A DNA stretch of 64,000 nt from Siphonodentalium dalli (GCA_032622095.1 CP136064.1:182758209-182822208), one strand, 5' to 3'. Positions 25,024 through 40,473 are shown, counted from the first letter of the stretch. Program-made: numbers and translations. Notes: generated by a model not told the origin, from the letters alone.

Positions 25024-25735
25024 AGGTGCACATTGGAAGAACAAATCAAACAATTCATACTTACAGCAGGCGAACATACCTCGCGGTACTAAAGGTAAGT
25101 CAATGCTCTACCAAATACGCTTCAGGAATACGTTCATACACTGGCAAATTGTGCCTGTATTTGAATGTACAATTCGTTTCAGATGCGATGATATTTATCA
25201 GCAATTAAAAGACATTCCGCATAGAGCGGTCTGAATAGAACATCTTTCATGAGCAGCCAAAAAGTTGTTATTTTTTAAATGAAGGATATGCTAGATCGAC
25301 AAATACATGTAAGAGTGTTCTCATCCTGTAAAATTTGTTCGGAATTTTAAAGGGACATCACCCACTTTAATCTTGAAATAAAGAGCGCTCTCTCGTGACT
25401 GTGCGTACAGTTAAAAAAAGACCCGATAAACCTCTGTCGCTTTGTCCTGTCGTTTAAAAAAATTATACGAAGTGGTTATATAAATATTTCATTCATCTGC
25501 CTGCGTATGGCTATGTTATCCGCCAGAAAGTTGACCATAGCTAGCAAATTGAACATAGTTATTTTTTTTGCATCTGTCACGTCCCGGGGTCACAACAATT
25601 ATGTGTGCACACGCCATACTTAGGCATATGTACCCTTTAAATACTCTTGAAAGACTAACACTGAAATACCACACGATTTGGTGATACATGTAGTATACTC
25701 ATTTCGAAATTTTATTTTTCAGAGAAATAATTGTG

Positions 25736-27809
25736 ATGCAGATGTATACAAAAGTTGCGTTCATTTCGGTGATCTTCTCAATAATAATGCTTGATGTATT
25801 TGGGGAACAAAGCTACGTTACGACCGGCGAAATGGATCAACTGTATGCACGACTATCCCGCAGAGAAAATTCAAACGAAAAACACACATCAGACACCACA
25901 ACGGGCGGCGGCGTACCGACCGAGAGAGACGATGAACCAATGGAAACAGCAAAGAGAAGGACTCAGATACAATTCGCGGATCTCATCCATGGGCCGGACA
26001 CGAATGAGGGAGCCATGACTCCCATGAGCGAAGCGCAGAGAATCAAACTATCCAAATGGTTAGCCGAACATTTAATGTACAGATACGGTCTTCAAGGGAG
26101 AACACAGAACGTGCAGAGTGGATCAGCTATGTTCGGCGTCGACGCTGAGATCCCAACAACAACGACAGCGGAACCACGTAAGTTCATAATTTAATCATGT
26201 TTAATCAGGGAATAGGTGCTGACAAAAGCGTACTTGAAAGTCTGAAAGTCATTTGACTCAACGAATGTCTGTGAACAATTAGCAACTGATCAGTTGAACA
26301 AGTTTGCCCGTCAGCTTTGCTGATCAACGCGGTACAAAACTCGAGACTATGCTAAGTGTGCCCATAGCTTATGTGACTTTGTGGGTTATGGTTTAGAATG
26401 CAGGTGTCTTGTCGAAGCCATATCAATTCGTGAGCTCTCTCCACAATACGTGATATAAACCCTATGTATTGTTGCCATATCAGGAACATAATGAAACTGA
26501 ATGCTCTTGAATGTTCCGAGCAGAACAAACACTGGACCCATGTTTTCTTCTGAAACGATAAATTATATACGACATAAGTGAGTTCTTTTATGCGACATGT
26601 AGTATCTATAAGCAATAATATATCAAGCTGTGTTTCTCTCGGTCGTTGGTGATCCGATCGTGCACTGACAGGAGCAATTAATCATTTGGTTTCATCTCAG
26701 TTCTGAACCCTGAACATTACGAGCCGCTGCTTTAAGTAGGAGGTATTTTTCGGAAAGTTCAAGGACAAGTCACATGACGCCTTCTACTTAAAGATGCGCT
26801 ATATCTTCTCGACAGCACTGGCAACAACAAACAAAAAATTAGATCGAACTTCTTTTCAATGCACGTTTCAACCACATTACAAATAAGACACAAAAACACC
26901 ATTCTGGAATTGCATGCATTTCACTTAAAGTGTTTTTAAAAGATATTTTCAAACAAAATTTATGTAAAGTAAGATAGCCACATTTCCTGTGCTGATTCAT
27001 AGAACAAATTATTTCCCAGTGACCGAGGCTCCCCTTACCTGTTCTCGCTTACCAACGAATAATAGTGTATAGCCCCAAGTTTATGAAGAAAGTTCAGTGA
27101 AGAGATACAACATCTTTTTGATTTCTATTTTAAAGGCACGTGCGGCCTTAATTGTCGAAAATATTCATATTTGTTCCAAACACCGTAAACAGAAAAACAT
27201 TAAAACGCATACAGTTTCGTTCATATACACCATGACCATCGCGTAAACAGCATGTTATCATAAAGACCTACTATATATTTTACCTAAGCAAGAGCCTGAT
27301 TGTGTTACAGAAGACAGCACAATGCTACTGGCTAATCACACACAAATGGCATAAACGCTCTTTATTATTTCCATATCAGGTATTCACCAACAAAGAACGC
27401 TCTTTATGTTTACCATCATAATATAAACAAACACCAGAAAAGTAACTTTTTATGCTTTTGTTTACATAACAATGGTCAAACATATGACCATAACATACTG
27501 TTTATGCGATATTTCTTATTTGTATACGGACAAAGTCTATCTACATTTTTATGTTCTTTCTGTTTGTGGCGGTTTTTTGACGGGTGGAGATATTTTCACA
27601 GGATACCCACCGCCAAGGCCAACCGTGTCTTTAACCATGTACAAAGAACTTAAATACAACGTGGTTATAATTGTTACTATACGCCTATAATTGTTTCAGT
27701 TCCCTGTGAAGATTCGTATTCTGCCGCCAGATGCAACCAACTGAGGAGACTCTGCGATCGAGTCGTCAGGATCCAAATGAGATGCAGGGAAACATGCGGT
27801 CTGTGCTGA
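25736..27809 (+). CDS. Secreted ShKT-domain precursor, unit 4 (Asp31Gly)
   Basis: Coding exons are 25736-26177 and 27700-27809; exon 2 begins at 25723. The frame and splice sites are intact. The only protein change from unit 1 is Asp31 to Gly, just after the predicted signal-peptide cleavage site in the propeptide. The ShKT exon is unchanged. Intron 2 is 1,522 bp. The poly(A) signal is at 28259. Confidence 0.82.
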
Positions 27810-28280
27810 ATCACCAATAACTTCTAAACAGTGCTATTCACGATGAGATGTCATGACAAAAATCATCGAACAGACATGCAAGGTCTTCACACGATGATAT
27901 TCACCGGGATAGACGGAGCATCGCCTGAGAAGTAGCACAGGACTGTTTCACTGTTTCCGTTGGTGGTCCCTGTTCAGACAATTCTAATATATTACTCTTC
28001 TTAGTTAATCAACGCTCCAACATCATTACCAATACACGTGTATAGTTTTCCACGTATATTTAGTCGAAGATACCGGGCAACGGAATTTGTTATGTACATG
28101 TATGCTCATGTTCTAATGTTCAGGTATCTATACACGTTGCTCTATGTGTTTAACTAATGTGTCTCCATGATACCCTGCAATGACACCCTACGATGGTCGT
28201 TTGCATAAATGTTTCTTTTTATCTACCACAATCATGTCATCAACTGTATTGTAAATTTAATAAATGCATTGTACATATCT

Positions 28281-31200
28281 AACTCTGACTTTCAATTCAT
28301 GACCACTTTGTCAATGACCCATTGTTCCACACTGTGCTGTTGGATCCTTGTGTCTCCTATGTTATATACTACGCAGCTCACTTCAGGAGATGAGGGCTAT
28401 ATTCAGAACGGAAATGTTGATAGATGGTGAAATCGTGTCAGGCATTCTCAAAATGGATTGTCTTTTGGGGAAATTTCAAAATGTCAAATAATGCGGATAG
28501 TCTTGTCCTTTGCAAATGTCTCCAAAGTTCAAAGACAAACTTAGAAGAATAATTTAAGAGTGTTTAATCTCCAAAGTTTTCAAATCAGCATCATTCGACA
28601 AGAATAGCCCAAGACGTTGTGAGAGAATGACCTGTCACGCCACAAAAACATATTAAGAATGCTAAAGTTACCCCGATAAATAGATAGAATGTTCAAGTGT
28701 GTGAACTGGTTAACGTTGTCGCACAAGTTGTACCTGACGGCATGATAAACGAGTGACATAATGTTAACCTGTTTACCAACTGTGTCGTCCTATGTTCATT
28801 TCACACCAAAACAACTGGCACAGACGAAGCTTCTATATGATCAACCTGAAAAAATACCCGAATGAATAACGTCTGGTTGAATGGCTATCGATAAGAAATT
28901 GCCATCAGGGTTATCTAAGAAATGAATGTAGTGGGTGTGTGTTATTGTGGGATACAGCGCTGTGGTCATTTGGGGCACATTGTGTGAACCGCGAACTGTG
29001 CCCCCAACGACCACTGCGCCGTATCGCCCAATAATGCACACACATTAATTCATTTCTTATATTTATATTTATATAACATTTTGATTATTTGTTCCCATAC
29101 AGAGCTGCGTGTGTGTATTATTATTTATTTTCAAAAAATCTGCCGATAATTTGAGACTAGCCCACGCAGCACACAACGACAGTGAAATTTAAGAGTTCAA
29201 AGCACTTAACAATGATATCTAACGTGATAGATATAAATAACTGGTTTCAGAAGCAATTCGGCTGCACTTTGAAAAGTACGCCCAATTATTCTGCTGATCA
29301 CTTTAAGTGATTATGTCAGATTAGGCCAACAATCTGTGAAGTCGTGTCCGTGTTACGGTCTGTGTGTTATTGGGGTATCAAACGAGTGACCAAATTGACA
29401 GTTGACCTATCACCCTGGACAGGATTTAGTTTAACACAGACGGGCTATGTAAATATATGACGCGTCCACTTGATAGATTATGTATTAGGACATAATTGGG
29501 TAGAGGGAATTACACATAGGAGGTCTCACTCGATCTACATTGTTGTTATAATAACGTGTGTAATTATATGGGGAGAGGGGCTATCTAAGTTGTATAACTT
29601 GTGCCCCAATCCCATTTGTACATAAATGATACAATAAAATATGTTTAAACTAACAAACAAACAAAAAAATCAGCATTTTAAATGATGTACCCATAAGGAA
29701 CCAAGAATTGGATTTGGATACATACCGTGTTTTATATATATATTTTTTATATGTGTGGACGGGCGAACTTCACAAATCATCCATCTGCAGAATAGAGCCC
29801 AATAGTTCCCGTATTCTTCAGTTTATTTCCACAATAATTGTGTCGAATTTCAACATAAACTAAATTTGTTATTATAACAGTAAATGATAACTCTACTGAT
29901 TCGCGAGCATTTTGAAATGTTGCGGTAGCGCATTGTTACACGCAATTAAATCGGTCGCACGCGCGCTATAACGTGTACGCTAACTATTCTGGGCGATACG
30001 GACATTTTTTTTTTTTTTTTTTATAAATCACCGTTGAGCGTAATATGATTATAAAATGCGCTTGTCCAAATCGCCATAGCCCAGCATATACGGTGTTTTA
30101 CGCGCAATTTCACTCGTCCCCGATGTTAGTTTCTAGAGGTCAAGGTCACATTGAGATCATGGTCCCACGTCGGCTACAGGCCCAGGAATATAGGTATGTA
30201 GAGGCCTCCCTGTGACCTGCAGTTTTAACAGGGACAGCCATATTGTGCTCTGCATATTGTCATAAGCGCGTACATCGCTATATATAACTCGCAAAATTAG
30301 CCCTTGAAATCGCCATGATGTCGAGTATCAGAGGTCAAGGTAATCTTAGGGTCAAGGTCATTGAAGCCCACCCCACCCCCACCCCATCAACTTGAATGAC
30401 ATCAAGTCCGGGTGAGGTGCGAAACCTTCCTGGCCCGCGAAGTCAACCCATGGTCGGATGGACTCCAAATCGTATGTCTCACGCTGCCATCAACGGCGAG
30501 CAGCATGTTTAAAAAAAAGCCCGCGTTCCGATGTTGACGAGAATTACCGGCTATGCCTGGTTGCACGCTAATTTCTTTCACGCGATAGGAACTCGTGAAA
30601 GCTGTCCGCCTTTCAGGGCAGATTGGTGCGAGATTTATCTGGAGCGAAGGGTAAATCCCACTGAGATGCGGGTGCTTTCTTCAAAAACGCGATAACTATG
30701 CGATGGCATAATGTACGAGGACGCGATGTGCATCTCTGGAAAGGGCACACCCTTGGCTATTTAACTGGGGTGAGCAAATTGTGAAGTAGACGCGTTATCA
30801 ATGTTTTTTTCTCATATATTTTTTTGCGAAAACGTTTATCGTTTATATTTACATGTAATGATAATGCCTACACATGACGAATTCCACCCCTCCTATTTTG
30901 TGATACTGGCTCTGATAAAGCGTATTATTATTATAATGTTTTTGCAAACCCTCATGAGGGATGATGTTTGATGAGCAGTGACTAGACCATTGTTAGATTC
31001 GTATGATACAGAACGTGGGCATATTCAGAATTATATTTACTATGCATCAAACAATGAGCCACAAAGTTCTTACTGGTTCGTCTTCTGTGTGCCATATTGC
31101 GTGTGGCGGACAGCACATAATGTTGCATAATAAATAAACCATATTAGTTTACATATATATCTACTGTGACACATAAAAGTTCTCGAATCGTGTGGAATTC

Positions 31201-32077
31201 TTGAACGTAACACATCCTCTCTATCTGAAATAGAATTAAGAGGTTTCCACGACTGGGCTATGTCAGGAGGTGGACAGTTTAAACGAACTTACGCAGAAAA
31301 CTGCTTAATTAATTGTCTTCAGAGAGCAGATTCCTTCAGGGTGTACACTAGCTTAACAATAGGGTAGTTTACTGTGTAAGTCTGTCTAAACATTCCACAT
31401 CCTGACACAGCTCAGGCGTGTAAACCCCTCAAAGATTATTATGCGATGAGATAAATATTATATTGGAACCACTCAATTGTGTATAAAATGATTGACAACA
31501 CACCTGGTGCACGATACGACACTGCGAGTGGTTTATCAACATTTAGTATATAATAAGCATGGATGTTTATAATCGCGATTAACGAATGCAATGCTTGGCA
31601 TAATAAGTAAAAGAGTTTCTCGTTGATCACGAGCAACGATCTGTTACTGTGAACAAATACTACCCGTCAATTCTGTTGGGCAGAAAACTGAATACCGTTT
31701 ACAGGAGAATTTGCGTAACACCAGATTCATGGTCCGGTGGTTGGTGCCACTTCAGATGGCGGTTGAAGTTAGACGCATGTTTCGTTGTGTATCCATGCAC
31801 ACATTACGCGCTGGTGAGAGTGTGTATAAGACACAAGTCTGACATAAAATATAATAGCTTGTATCTTATCTTCATTCGTTGTCCAATCCGTGTGGGCATC
31901 TTTAACATGTTAAACTAAAACAACTATATATATTAATCTTGACTGTAGTCGGTATACGCGTATTTGTCTGACCAATTTTCGTTGCCATATATAAGACTAC
32001 GTTCACACGGCTGGAAAAACTTCATGGACAATTCTCATGAATTTATTCAAAAATGGCTATCTGCTGCAAAAACATTT

Positions 32078-32122
<45 letters not shown>

Positions 32123-32739
32123 ATCGCTTATTATAGCAATGAAATTCCAGGAATTATTACACTAGATCTTGCCAGATAGGCTCATTTCGGACAAATGTCA
32201 CTTATATAACAACCAAAAGTAAACGGTGAGGCATGTACAGTATGTAAGATGTTCATGTTTTCAGAGCACTCTACGTCGAATTGCCTGCAAAATTTAACGT
32301 ACCCGAAGTCCATCAGATTATACCCCATGTCATCCCCGTCGTGAAAGTAATCACCGAATCATTCGATACACAGCGTAAGGTTATTATCGACAATACACGT
32401 GGCATATTACTCATTGTTTAAATTCGCAATAATATTCAAACTATAATCGGCTTGTTCGTGTGTCGATCTCTCCTATTCTTGTAATAGCAGGATTTTTGGG
32501 TAATTTTTCATGACTATACAGTGATTCGCCATGGTTATCCGAATGAGTTCGGCCTATCCTAATCCGATGATCCACACAATACGGACCAATAATGCTAATT
32601 TCCTTTTCTGATGTCTTATTCTCCGGGATTATCCGAATGATTTCAGCCTATCCCAATCCAAGATAACTGCCAAAATAAAGTACTGTCTTTGTGGTGTCAT
32701 ATTAGCGTCGGACATGCCAGATTATCCGGAACAGGACAC
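28281..32739. other. Spacer between genes of units 4 and 5
   Basis: Standard spacer with no gene seen. The A-run near 30510 has eight A residues instead of seven, which breaks the open frame seen here in other units and argues that this frame is not coding. A poly-T tract lies at about 30005-30022. Confidence 0.6.
28916..29059. repeat. Foldback element, unit 4
   Basis: Same hairpin, with a private change GATACAGCGC in the left arm that weakens the otherwise perfect core pairing. Confidence 0.75.
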
Positions 32740-32747
32740 TATAAATA
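32740..32747 (+). promoter_or_regulatory. TATA box, unit 5 ShKT gene
   Basis: TATAAATA with the exon 1 donor at 32819. Confidence 0.62.
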
Positions 32748-33453
32748 AGGTGCACATTGGAAGAACAAATCAAACAATTCATACTTACAGCAGGCGAACA
32801 TACCTCGCGGTACTAAAGGTAAGTCAATGCTCTACCAAATACGCTTCAGGAATACGTTCATACACTGGCAAATTGTGCCTGTATTTGAATGTACAATTCG
32901 TTTCAGATGCGATGATATTTATCAGCAATTAAAAGACATTCCGCATAGAGCGGTCTGAATAGAACATCTTTCATGAGCAGCCAAAAAGTTGTTATTTTTT
33001 AAATGAAGGATATGCTAGATCGACAAATACATGTAAGAGTGTTCTCATCCTGTAAAATTTGTTCGGAATTTTAAAGGGACATCACCCACTTTAATCTTGA
33101 AATAAAGAGCGCTCTCTCGTGACTGTGCGTACAGTTAAAAAAAGACCCGATAAACCTCTGTCGCTTTGTCCTGTCGTTTAAAAAAATTATACGAAGTGGT
33201 TATATAAATATTTCATTCATCTGCCTGCGTATGGCTATGTTATCCGCCAGAAAGTTGACCATAGCTAGCAAATTGAACATAGTTATTTTTTTTGCATCTG
33301 TCACGTCCCGGGGTCACAACAATTATGTGTGCACACGCCATACTTAGGCATATGTACCCTTTAAATACTCTTGAAAGACTAACACTGAAATACCACACGA
33401 TTTGGTGATACATGTAGTATACTCATTTCGAAATTTTATTTTTCAGAGAAATA

Positions 33454-35533
33454 ATGGTGATGCAGATGTATACAAAAGTTGCGTTCATTTCGGTGATCTT
33501 CTCAATAATAATGCTTGATGTATTTGGGGAACAAAGCTACGTTACGACCGACGAAATGGATCAACTGTATGCACGACTATCCCGCAGAGAAAATTCAAAC
33601 GAAAAACACACATCAGACACCACAACGGGCGGCGGCGTACCGACCGAGAGAGACGATGAACCAATGGAAACAGCTAAGAGAAGGACTCAGATACAATTCG
33701 CGGATCTCATCCATGGGCCGGACACGAATGAGGGAGCCATGACTCCCATGAGCGAAGCGCAGAAAATCAAACTATCCAAATGGTTAGCCGAACATTTAAT
33801 GTACAGATACGGTCTTCAAGGGAGAACACAGAACGTGCAGAGTGGATCAGCTATGTTCGGCGTCGACGCTGAGATCCCAACAACAACGACAGCGGAACCA
33901 CGTAAGTTCATAATTTAATCATGTTTAATCAGGGAATAGGTGCTGACAAAAGCGTAGTTGAAAGTCTGAAAGTCATTTGACTCAACGAATGTCTGTGAAC
34001 AATTAGCAACTGATCAGTTGAACAAGTTTGCCCGTCAGCTTTGCTGATCAACGCGGTACAAAACTCGAGACTATGCTAAGTGTGCCCATAGCTTATGTGA
34101 CTTTGTGGGTTATGGTTTAGAATGCAGGTGTCTTGTCGAAGCCATATCAATTCGTGAGCTCTCTCCACAATACGTGATATAAACCCTATGTATTGTTGCC
34201 ATATCAGGAGCATAATGAAACTGAATGCTCTTGAATGTTCCGAGCAGAACAAACACTGGACCCATGTTTTCTTCTGAAACGATAAATTATATACGACATA
34301 AGTGAGTTCTTTTATGCGACATGTAGTATCTATAAGCAATAATATATCAAGCTGTGTTTCTCTCGGTCGTTGGTGATCCGATCGTGCACTGACAGGAGCA
34401 ATTAATCATTTGGTTTCATCTCAGTTCTGAACCCTGAACATTACGAGCCGCTGCTTTAAGTAGGAGGTATTTTTCGTAAAGTTCAAGGACAAGTCACATG
34501 ACGCCTTCTACTTAAAGATGCGCTATATCTTCTCGACAGCACTGGCAACAACAAACAAAAAATTAGATCGAACTTCTTTTCAATGCACGTTTCAACCACA
34601 TTACAAATAAGACACAAAAACACCATTCTGGAATTGCATGCATTTCACTTAAAGTGTTTTTAAAAGATATTTTCAAACAAAATTTATGTAAAGTAAGATA
34701 GCCACATTTCCTGTGCTGATTCATAGAACAAATTATTTCCCAGTGACCGAGGCTCCCCTTACCTGTGCTCGCTTACCAACGAATAATAGTTTATAGCCCC
34801 AAGTTTATGAAGAAAGTTCAGTGAAGAGATACAACATCTTTTTGATTTCTATTTTAAAGGCACGTGCGGCCTTAATTGTCGAAAATATTCATATTTGTTC
34901 CAAACACCGTAAACAGAAAAACATTAAAACGCATACAGTTTCGTTCATATACACCATGACCATCGCGTAAACAGCATGTTATCATAAAGACCTACTATAT
35001 ATTTTACCTAAGCAAGAGCCTGATTGTGTTACAGAAGACAGCACAATGCTACTGGCTAATCACACACAAATGGCATAAACGCTCTTTATTAGTTCCATAT
35101 CAGGTATTCACCAACAAAGAACGCTCTTTATGTTTACCATCATAATATAAACAAACACCAGAAAAGTAACTTTTTATGCTTTTGTTTACATAACAATTGT
35201 CAAACATATGACCATAACATACTGTTTATGCGATATTTCTTATTTGTATACGGACAAAGTCTGTCTACATTTTTATATTCTTTCTGTTTGTGGCGGTTTT
35301 TTGACGGGTGGAGATATTTTCACAGGATACCCACCGCCAAGGCCAACCGTGTCTTTAACCATGTACAAAGAACTTAAATACAACGTGGTTATAATTGTTA
35401 CTATACGCCTATAATTGTTTCAGTTCCCTGTGAAGATTCGTATTCTGCCGCCAGATGCAACCAACTGAGGAGACTCTGCGATCGAGTCGTCAGGATCCAA
35501 ATGAGATGCAGGGAAACATGCGGTCTGTGCTGA
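33454..35533 (+). CDS. Secreted ShKT-domain precursor, unit 5 (gained upstream ATG)
   Basis: Coding exons are 33454-33901 and 35424-35533; exon 2 begins at 33447. One T-to-G change turns ATTGTG into ATGGTG six bases before the ancestral start, creating an in-frame ATG and a Met-Val extension of the signal peptide. Translation could still use the ancestral ATG at 33460. The protein also carries Arg102 to Lys (numbered from the ancestral Met). The ShKT module is unchanged and the poly(A) signal is at 35982. Confidence 0.8.
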
Positions 35534-36003
35534 ATCACCAATAACTTCTAAACAGTGCTATTCACGATGAGATGTCATGACAAAAATCATCGAACAGACA
35601 TGCAAGGTCTTCACACGATGATATTCACCGGGATAACGGAGCATCGCCTGAGAAGTAGCACAGGACTGTTTCACTGTTTCCGTTGGTGGTCCCTGTTCAG
35701 ACAATTCTAATATATTTCTCTTCTTAGTTAATCAACGCTCCAACATCATTACCAATACACGTGTATAGTTTTCCACGTATATTTAGTCGAAGATACCGGG
35801 CAACGGAATTTGTTATGTACATGTATGCTCATGTTCTAATGTTCAGGTATCTATACACGTTGCTCTATGTGTTTAACTAATGTGTCTCCATGATACCCTG
35901 CAATGACACCCTACGATGGTCGTTTGCATAAATGTTTCTTTTTATCTACCACAATCATGTCATCAACTGTATTGTAAATTTAATAAATGCATTGTACATA
36001 TCT

Positions 36004-39000
36004 AACTCTGACTTTCAATTCATGACCACTTTGTCAATGACCCATTGTTCCACACTGTGCTGTTGGATCCTTGTGTCTCCTATGTTATATACTACGCAGC
36101 TCACTTCAGGAGATGAGGGCTATATTCAGAACGGAAATGTTGATAGATGGTGAAATCGTGTCAGGCATTCTCAAAATGGATTGTCTTTTGGGGAAATTTC
36201 AAAATGTCAAATAATGCGGATAGTCTTGTCCTTTGCAAATGTCTCCAAAGTTCAAAGACAAACTTAGAAGAATAATTTAAGAGTGTTTAATCTCCAAAGT
36301 TTTCAAATCAGCATCATTCGACAAGAATAGCCCAAGACGTTGTGAGAGAATGACCTGTCACGCCACAAAAACATATTAAGAATGCTAAAGTTACCCCGAT
36401 AAATAGATAGAATGTTCAAGTGTGTGAACTGGTTAACGTTGTCGCACAAGTTGTACCTGACGGCATGATAAACGAGTGACATAATGTTAACCTGTTTACC
36501 AACTGTGTCGTCCTATGTTCATTTCACACCAAAACAACTGGCACAGACGAAGCTTCTATATGATCAACCTGAAAAAATACCCGAATGAATAACGTCTGGT
36601 TGAATGGCTATCGATAAGAAATTGCCATCAGGGTTATCTAAGAAATGAATGTAGTGGGTGTGTGTTATTGTGGGATACGGCGCTGTGGTCATTTGGGGCA
36701 CATTGTGTGAACCGCGAACTGTGCCCCCAACGACCACTGCGCCGTATCGCCCAATAATGCACACCCATTAATTCATTTCTTATATTTATATTTATATAAC
36801 ATTTTGATTATTTGTTCCCATACAGAGCTGCGTGTGTGTATTATTATTTATTTTCAAAAAATCTGCCGATAATTTGAGACTAGCCCACGCAGCACACAAC
36901 GACAGTGAAATTTAAGAGTTCAAAGCACTTAACAATGATATCTAACGTGATAGATATAAATAACTGGTTTCAGAAGCAATTCGGCTGCACTTTGAAAAGT
37001 ACGCCCAATTATTCTGCTGATCACTTTAAGTGATTATGTCAGATTAGGCCAACAATCTGTGAAGTCGTGTCCGTGTTACGGTCTGTGTGTTATTGGGGTA
37101 TCAAACGAGTGACCAAATTGACAGTTGACCTATCACCCTGGACAGGATTTAGTTTAACACAGACGGGCTATGTAAATATATGACGCGTCCACTTGATAGA
37201 TTATGTATTAGGACATAATTGGGTAGAGGGAATTACACATAGGAGGTCTCACTCGATCTACATTGTTGTTATAATAACGTGTGTAATTATATGGGGAGAG
37301 GGGCTATCTAAGTTGTATAACTTGTGCCCCAATCCCATTTGTACATAAATGATACAATAAAATATGTTTAAACTAACAAACAAACAAAAAAATCAGCATT
37401 TTAAATGATGTACCCATAAGGAACCAAGAATTGGATTTGGATACATACCGTGTTTTATATATATATTTTTTATATGTGTGGACGGGCGAACTTCACAAAT
37501 CATCCATCTGCAGAATAGAGCCCAATAGTTCCCGTATTCTTCAGTTTATTTCCACAATAATTGTGTCGAATTTCAACATAAACTAAAATTTTTATTATAA
37601 CAGTAAATGATAACTCTACTGATTCGCGAGCATTTTGAAATGTTGCGGTAGCGCATTGTTACACGCAATTAAATCGGTCGCACGCGCGCTATAACGTGTA
37701 CGCTAACTATTCTGGGCGATACGGACATTTTTTTTGTTTTTTTTTTATAAATCACCGTTGAGCGTAATATGATTATAAAATGCGCTTGTCCAAATCGCCA
37801 TAGCCCAGCATATACGGTGTTTTACGCGCAATTTCACTCGTCCCCGATGTTAGTTTCTAGAGGTCAAGGTCACATTGAGATCATGGTCCCACGTCGGCTA
37901 CAGGCCCAGGAATATAGGTATGTAGAGGCCTCCCTGTGACCTGCAGTTTTAACAGGGACAGCCATATTGTGCTCTGCATATTGTCATAAGCGCGTACATC
38001 GCTATATATAACTCGCAAAATTAGCCCTTGAAATCGCCATGATGTCGAGTATCAGAGGTCAAGGTAATCTTAGGGTCAAGGTCATTGAAGCCCACCCCCC
38101 ACCCCCACCCCATCAACTTGAATGACATCAAGTCCGGGTGAGGTGCGAAACCTTCCTGGCCCGCGAAGTCAACCCATGGTCGGATGGACTCCAAATCGTA
38201 TGTCTCACGCTGCCATCAACGGCGAGCAGCATGTTTAAAAAAAAGCCCGCGTTCCGATGTTGACGAGAATTACCGGCTATGCCTGGTTGCACGCTAATTT
38301 CTTTCACGCGATAGGAACTCGTGAAAGCTGTCCGCCTTTCAGGGCAGATTGGTGCGAGATTTATCTGGAGCGAAGGGTAAATCCCACTGAGATGCGGGTG
38401 CTTTCTTCAAAAACGCGATAACTATGCGATGGCATAATGTACGAGGACGCGATGTGCATCTCTGGAAAGGGCACACCCTTGGCTATTTAACTGGGGTGAG
38501 CAAATTGTGAAGTAGACGCGTTATCAATGTTTTTTTCTCATATATTTTTTTGCGAAAACGTTTATCGTTTATATTTACATGTAATGATAATGCCTACACA
38601 TGACGAATTCCACCCCTCCTATTTTGTGATACTGGCTCTGATAAAGCGTATTATTATTATAATGTTTTTGCAAACCCTCATGAGGGATGATGTTTGATGA
38701 GCAGTGACTAGACCATTGTTAGATTCGTATGATACAGAACGTGGGCATATTCAGAATTATATTTACTATGCATCAAACAATGAGCCACAAAGTTCTTACT
38801 GGTTCGTCTTCTGTGTGCCATATTGCGTGTGGCGGACAGCACATAATGTTGCATAATAAATAAACCATATTAGTTTACATATATATCTACTGTGACACAT
38901 AAAAGTTCTCGAATCGTGTGGAATTCTTGAACGTAACACATCCTCTCTATCTGAAATAGAATTAAGAGGTTTCCACGACTGGGCTATGTCAGGAGGTGGA

Positions 39001-39803
39001 CAGTTTAAACGAACTTACGCAGAAAACTGCTTAATTAATTGTCTTCAGAGAGCAGATTCCTTCAGGGTGTACACTAGCTTAACAATAGGGTAGTTTACTG
39101 TGTAAGTCTGTCTAAACATTCCACATCCTGACACAGCTCAGGCGTGTAAACCCCTCAAAGATTATTATGCGATGAGATAAATATTATATTGGAACCACTC
39201 AATTGTGTATAAAATGATTGACAACACACCTGGTGCACGATACGACACTGCGAGTGGTTTATCAACATTTAGTATATAATAAGCATGGATGTTTATAATC
39301 GCGATTAACGAATGCAATGCTTGGCATAATAAGTAAAAGAGTTTCTCGTTGATCACGAGCAACGATCTGTTACTGTGAACAAATACTACCCGTCAATTCT
39401 GTTGGGCAGAAAACTGAATACCGTTTACAGGAGAATTTGCGTAACACCAGATTCATGGTCCGGTGGTTGGTGCCACTTCAGATGGCGGTTGAAGTTAGAC
39501 GCATGTTTCGTTGTGTATCCATGCACACATTACGCGCTGGTGAGAGTGTGTATAAGACACAAGTCTGACATAAAATATAATAGCTTGTATCTTATCTTCA
39601 TTCGTTGTCCAATCCGTGTGGGCATCTTTAACATGTTAAACTAAAACAACTATATATATTAATCTTGACTGTAGTCGGTATACGCGTATTTGTCTGACCA
39701 ATTTTCGTTGCCATATATAAGACTACGTTCACACGGCTGGAAAAACTTCATGGACAATTCTCATGAATTTATTCAAAAATGGCTATCTGCTGCAAAAACA
39801 TTT

Positions 39804-39848
<45 letters not shown>

Positions 39849-40465
39849 ATCGCTTATTATAGCAATGAAATTCCAGGAATTATTACACTAGATCTTGCCA
39901 GATAGGCTCATTTCGGACAAATGTCACTTATATAACAACCAAAAGTAAACGGTGAGGCATGTACAGTATGTAAGATGTTCATGTTTTCAGAGCACTCTAC
40001 GTCGAATTGCCTGCAAAATTTAACGTACCCGAAGTCCATCAGATTATACCCCATGTCATCCCCGTCGTGAAAGTAATCACCGAATCATTCGATACACAGC
40101 GTAAGGTTATTATCGACAATACACGTGGCATATTACTCATTGTTTAAATTCGCAATAATATTCAAACTATAATCGGCTTGTTCGTGTGTCGATCTCTCCT
40201 ATTCTTGTAATAGCAGGATTTTTGGGTAATTTTTCATGACTATACAGTGATTCGCCATGGTTATCCGAATGAGTTCGGCCTATCCTAATCCGATGATCCA
40301 CACAATACGGACCAATAATGCTAATTTCCTTTTCTGATGTCTTATTCTCCGGGATTATCCGAATGATTTCAGCCTATCCCAATCCAAGATAACTGCCAAA
40401 ATAAAGTACTGTCTTTGTGGTGTCATATTAGCGTCGGACATGCCAGATTATCCGGAACAGGACAC
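36004..40465. other. Spacer between genes of units 5 and 6
   Basis: Standard spacer with no gene seen. It again has eight A residues in the A-run near 38237 and a T-rich tract interrupted by G near 37728-37746. The TA run in unit 6 is at about 39807-39842. Confidence 0.6.
36639..36782. repeat. Foldback element, unit 5
   Basis: Same hairpin as in units 3, 6 and 7. Confidence 0.75.
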
Positions 40466-40473
40466 TATAAATA
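40466..40473 (+). promoter_or_regulatory. TATA box, unit 6 ShKT gene
   Basis: TATAAATA with the exon 1 donor at 40545. The transposon begins only 195 bp downstream of that donor, so this host promoter faces into the element in the same sense as the transposase. Confidence 0.62.

Larger units (their letters stand above)
23072..30768 (+). repeat. Tandem array unit 4
   Basis: The unit is 7,697 bp. It is the first unit with the TTTGGG-plus-(TA)n variant (24364-24393) and the CACCCCTCC variant near 23174, which mark the units 4-7 type. Confidence 0.96.
30769..38494 (+). repeat. Tandem array unit 5
   Basis: The unit is 7,726 bp, most of the extra length coming from an expanded TA run (about 32081-32117). 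Confidence 0.96.

Noticed and set aside
31964-32179. An open frame with an Ile-Tyr repeat in units 5-7
   Set aside because: It is a translation of the expanded TA microsatellite and is absent from units with a short run.
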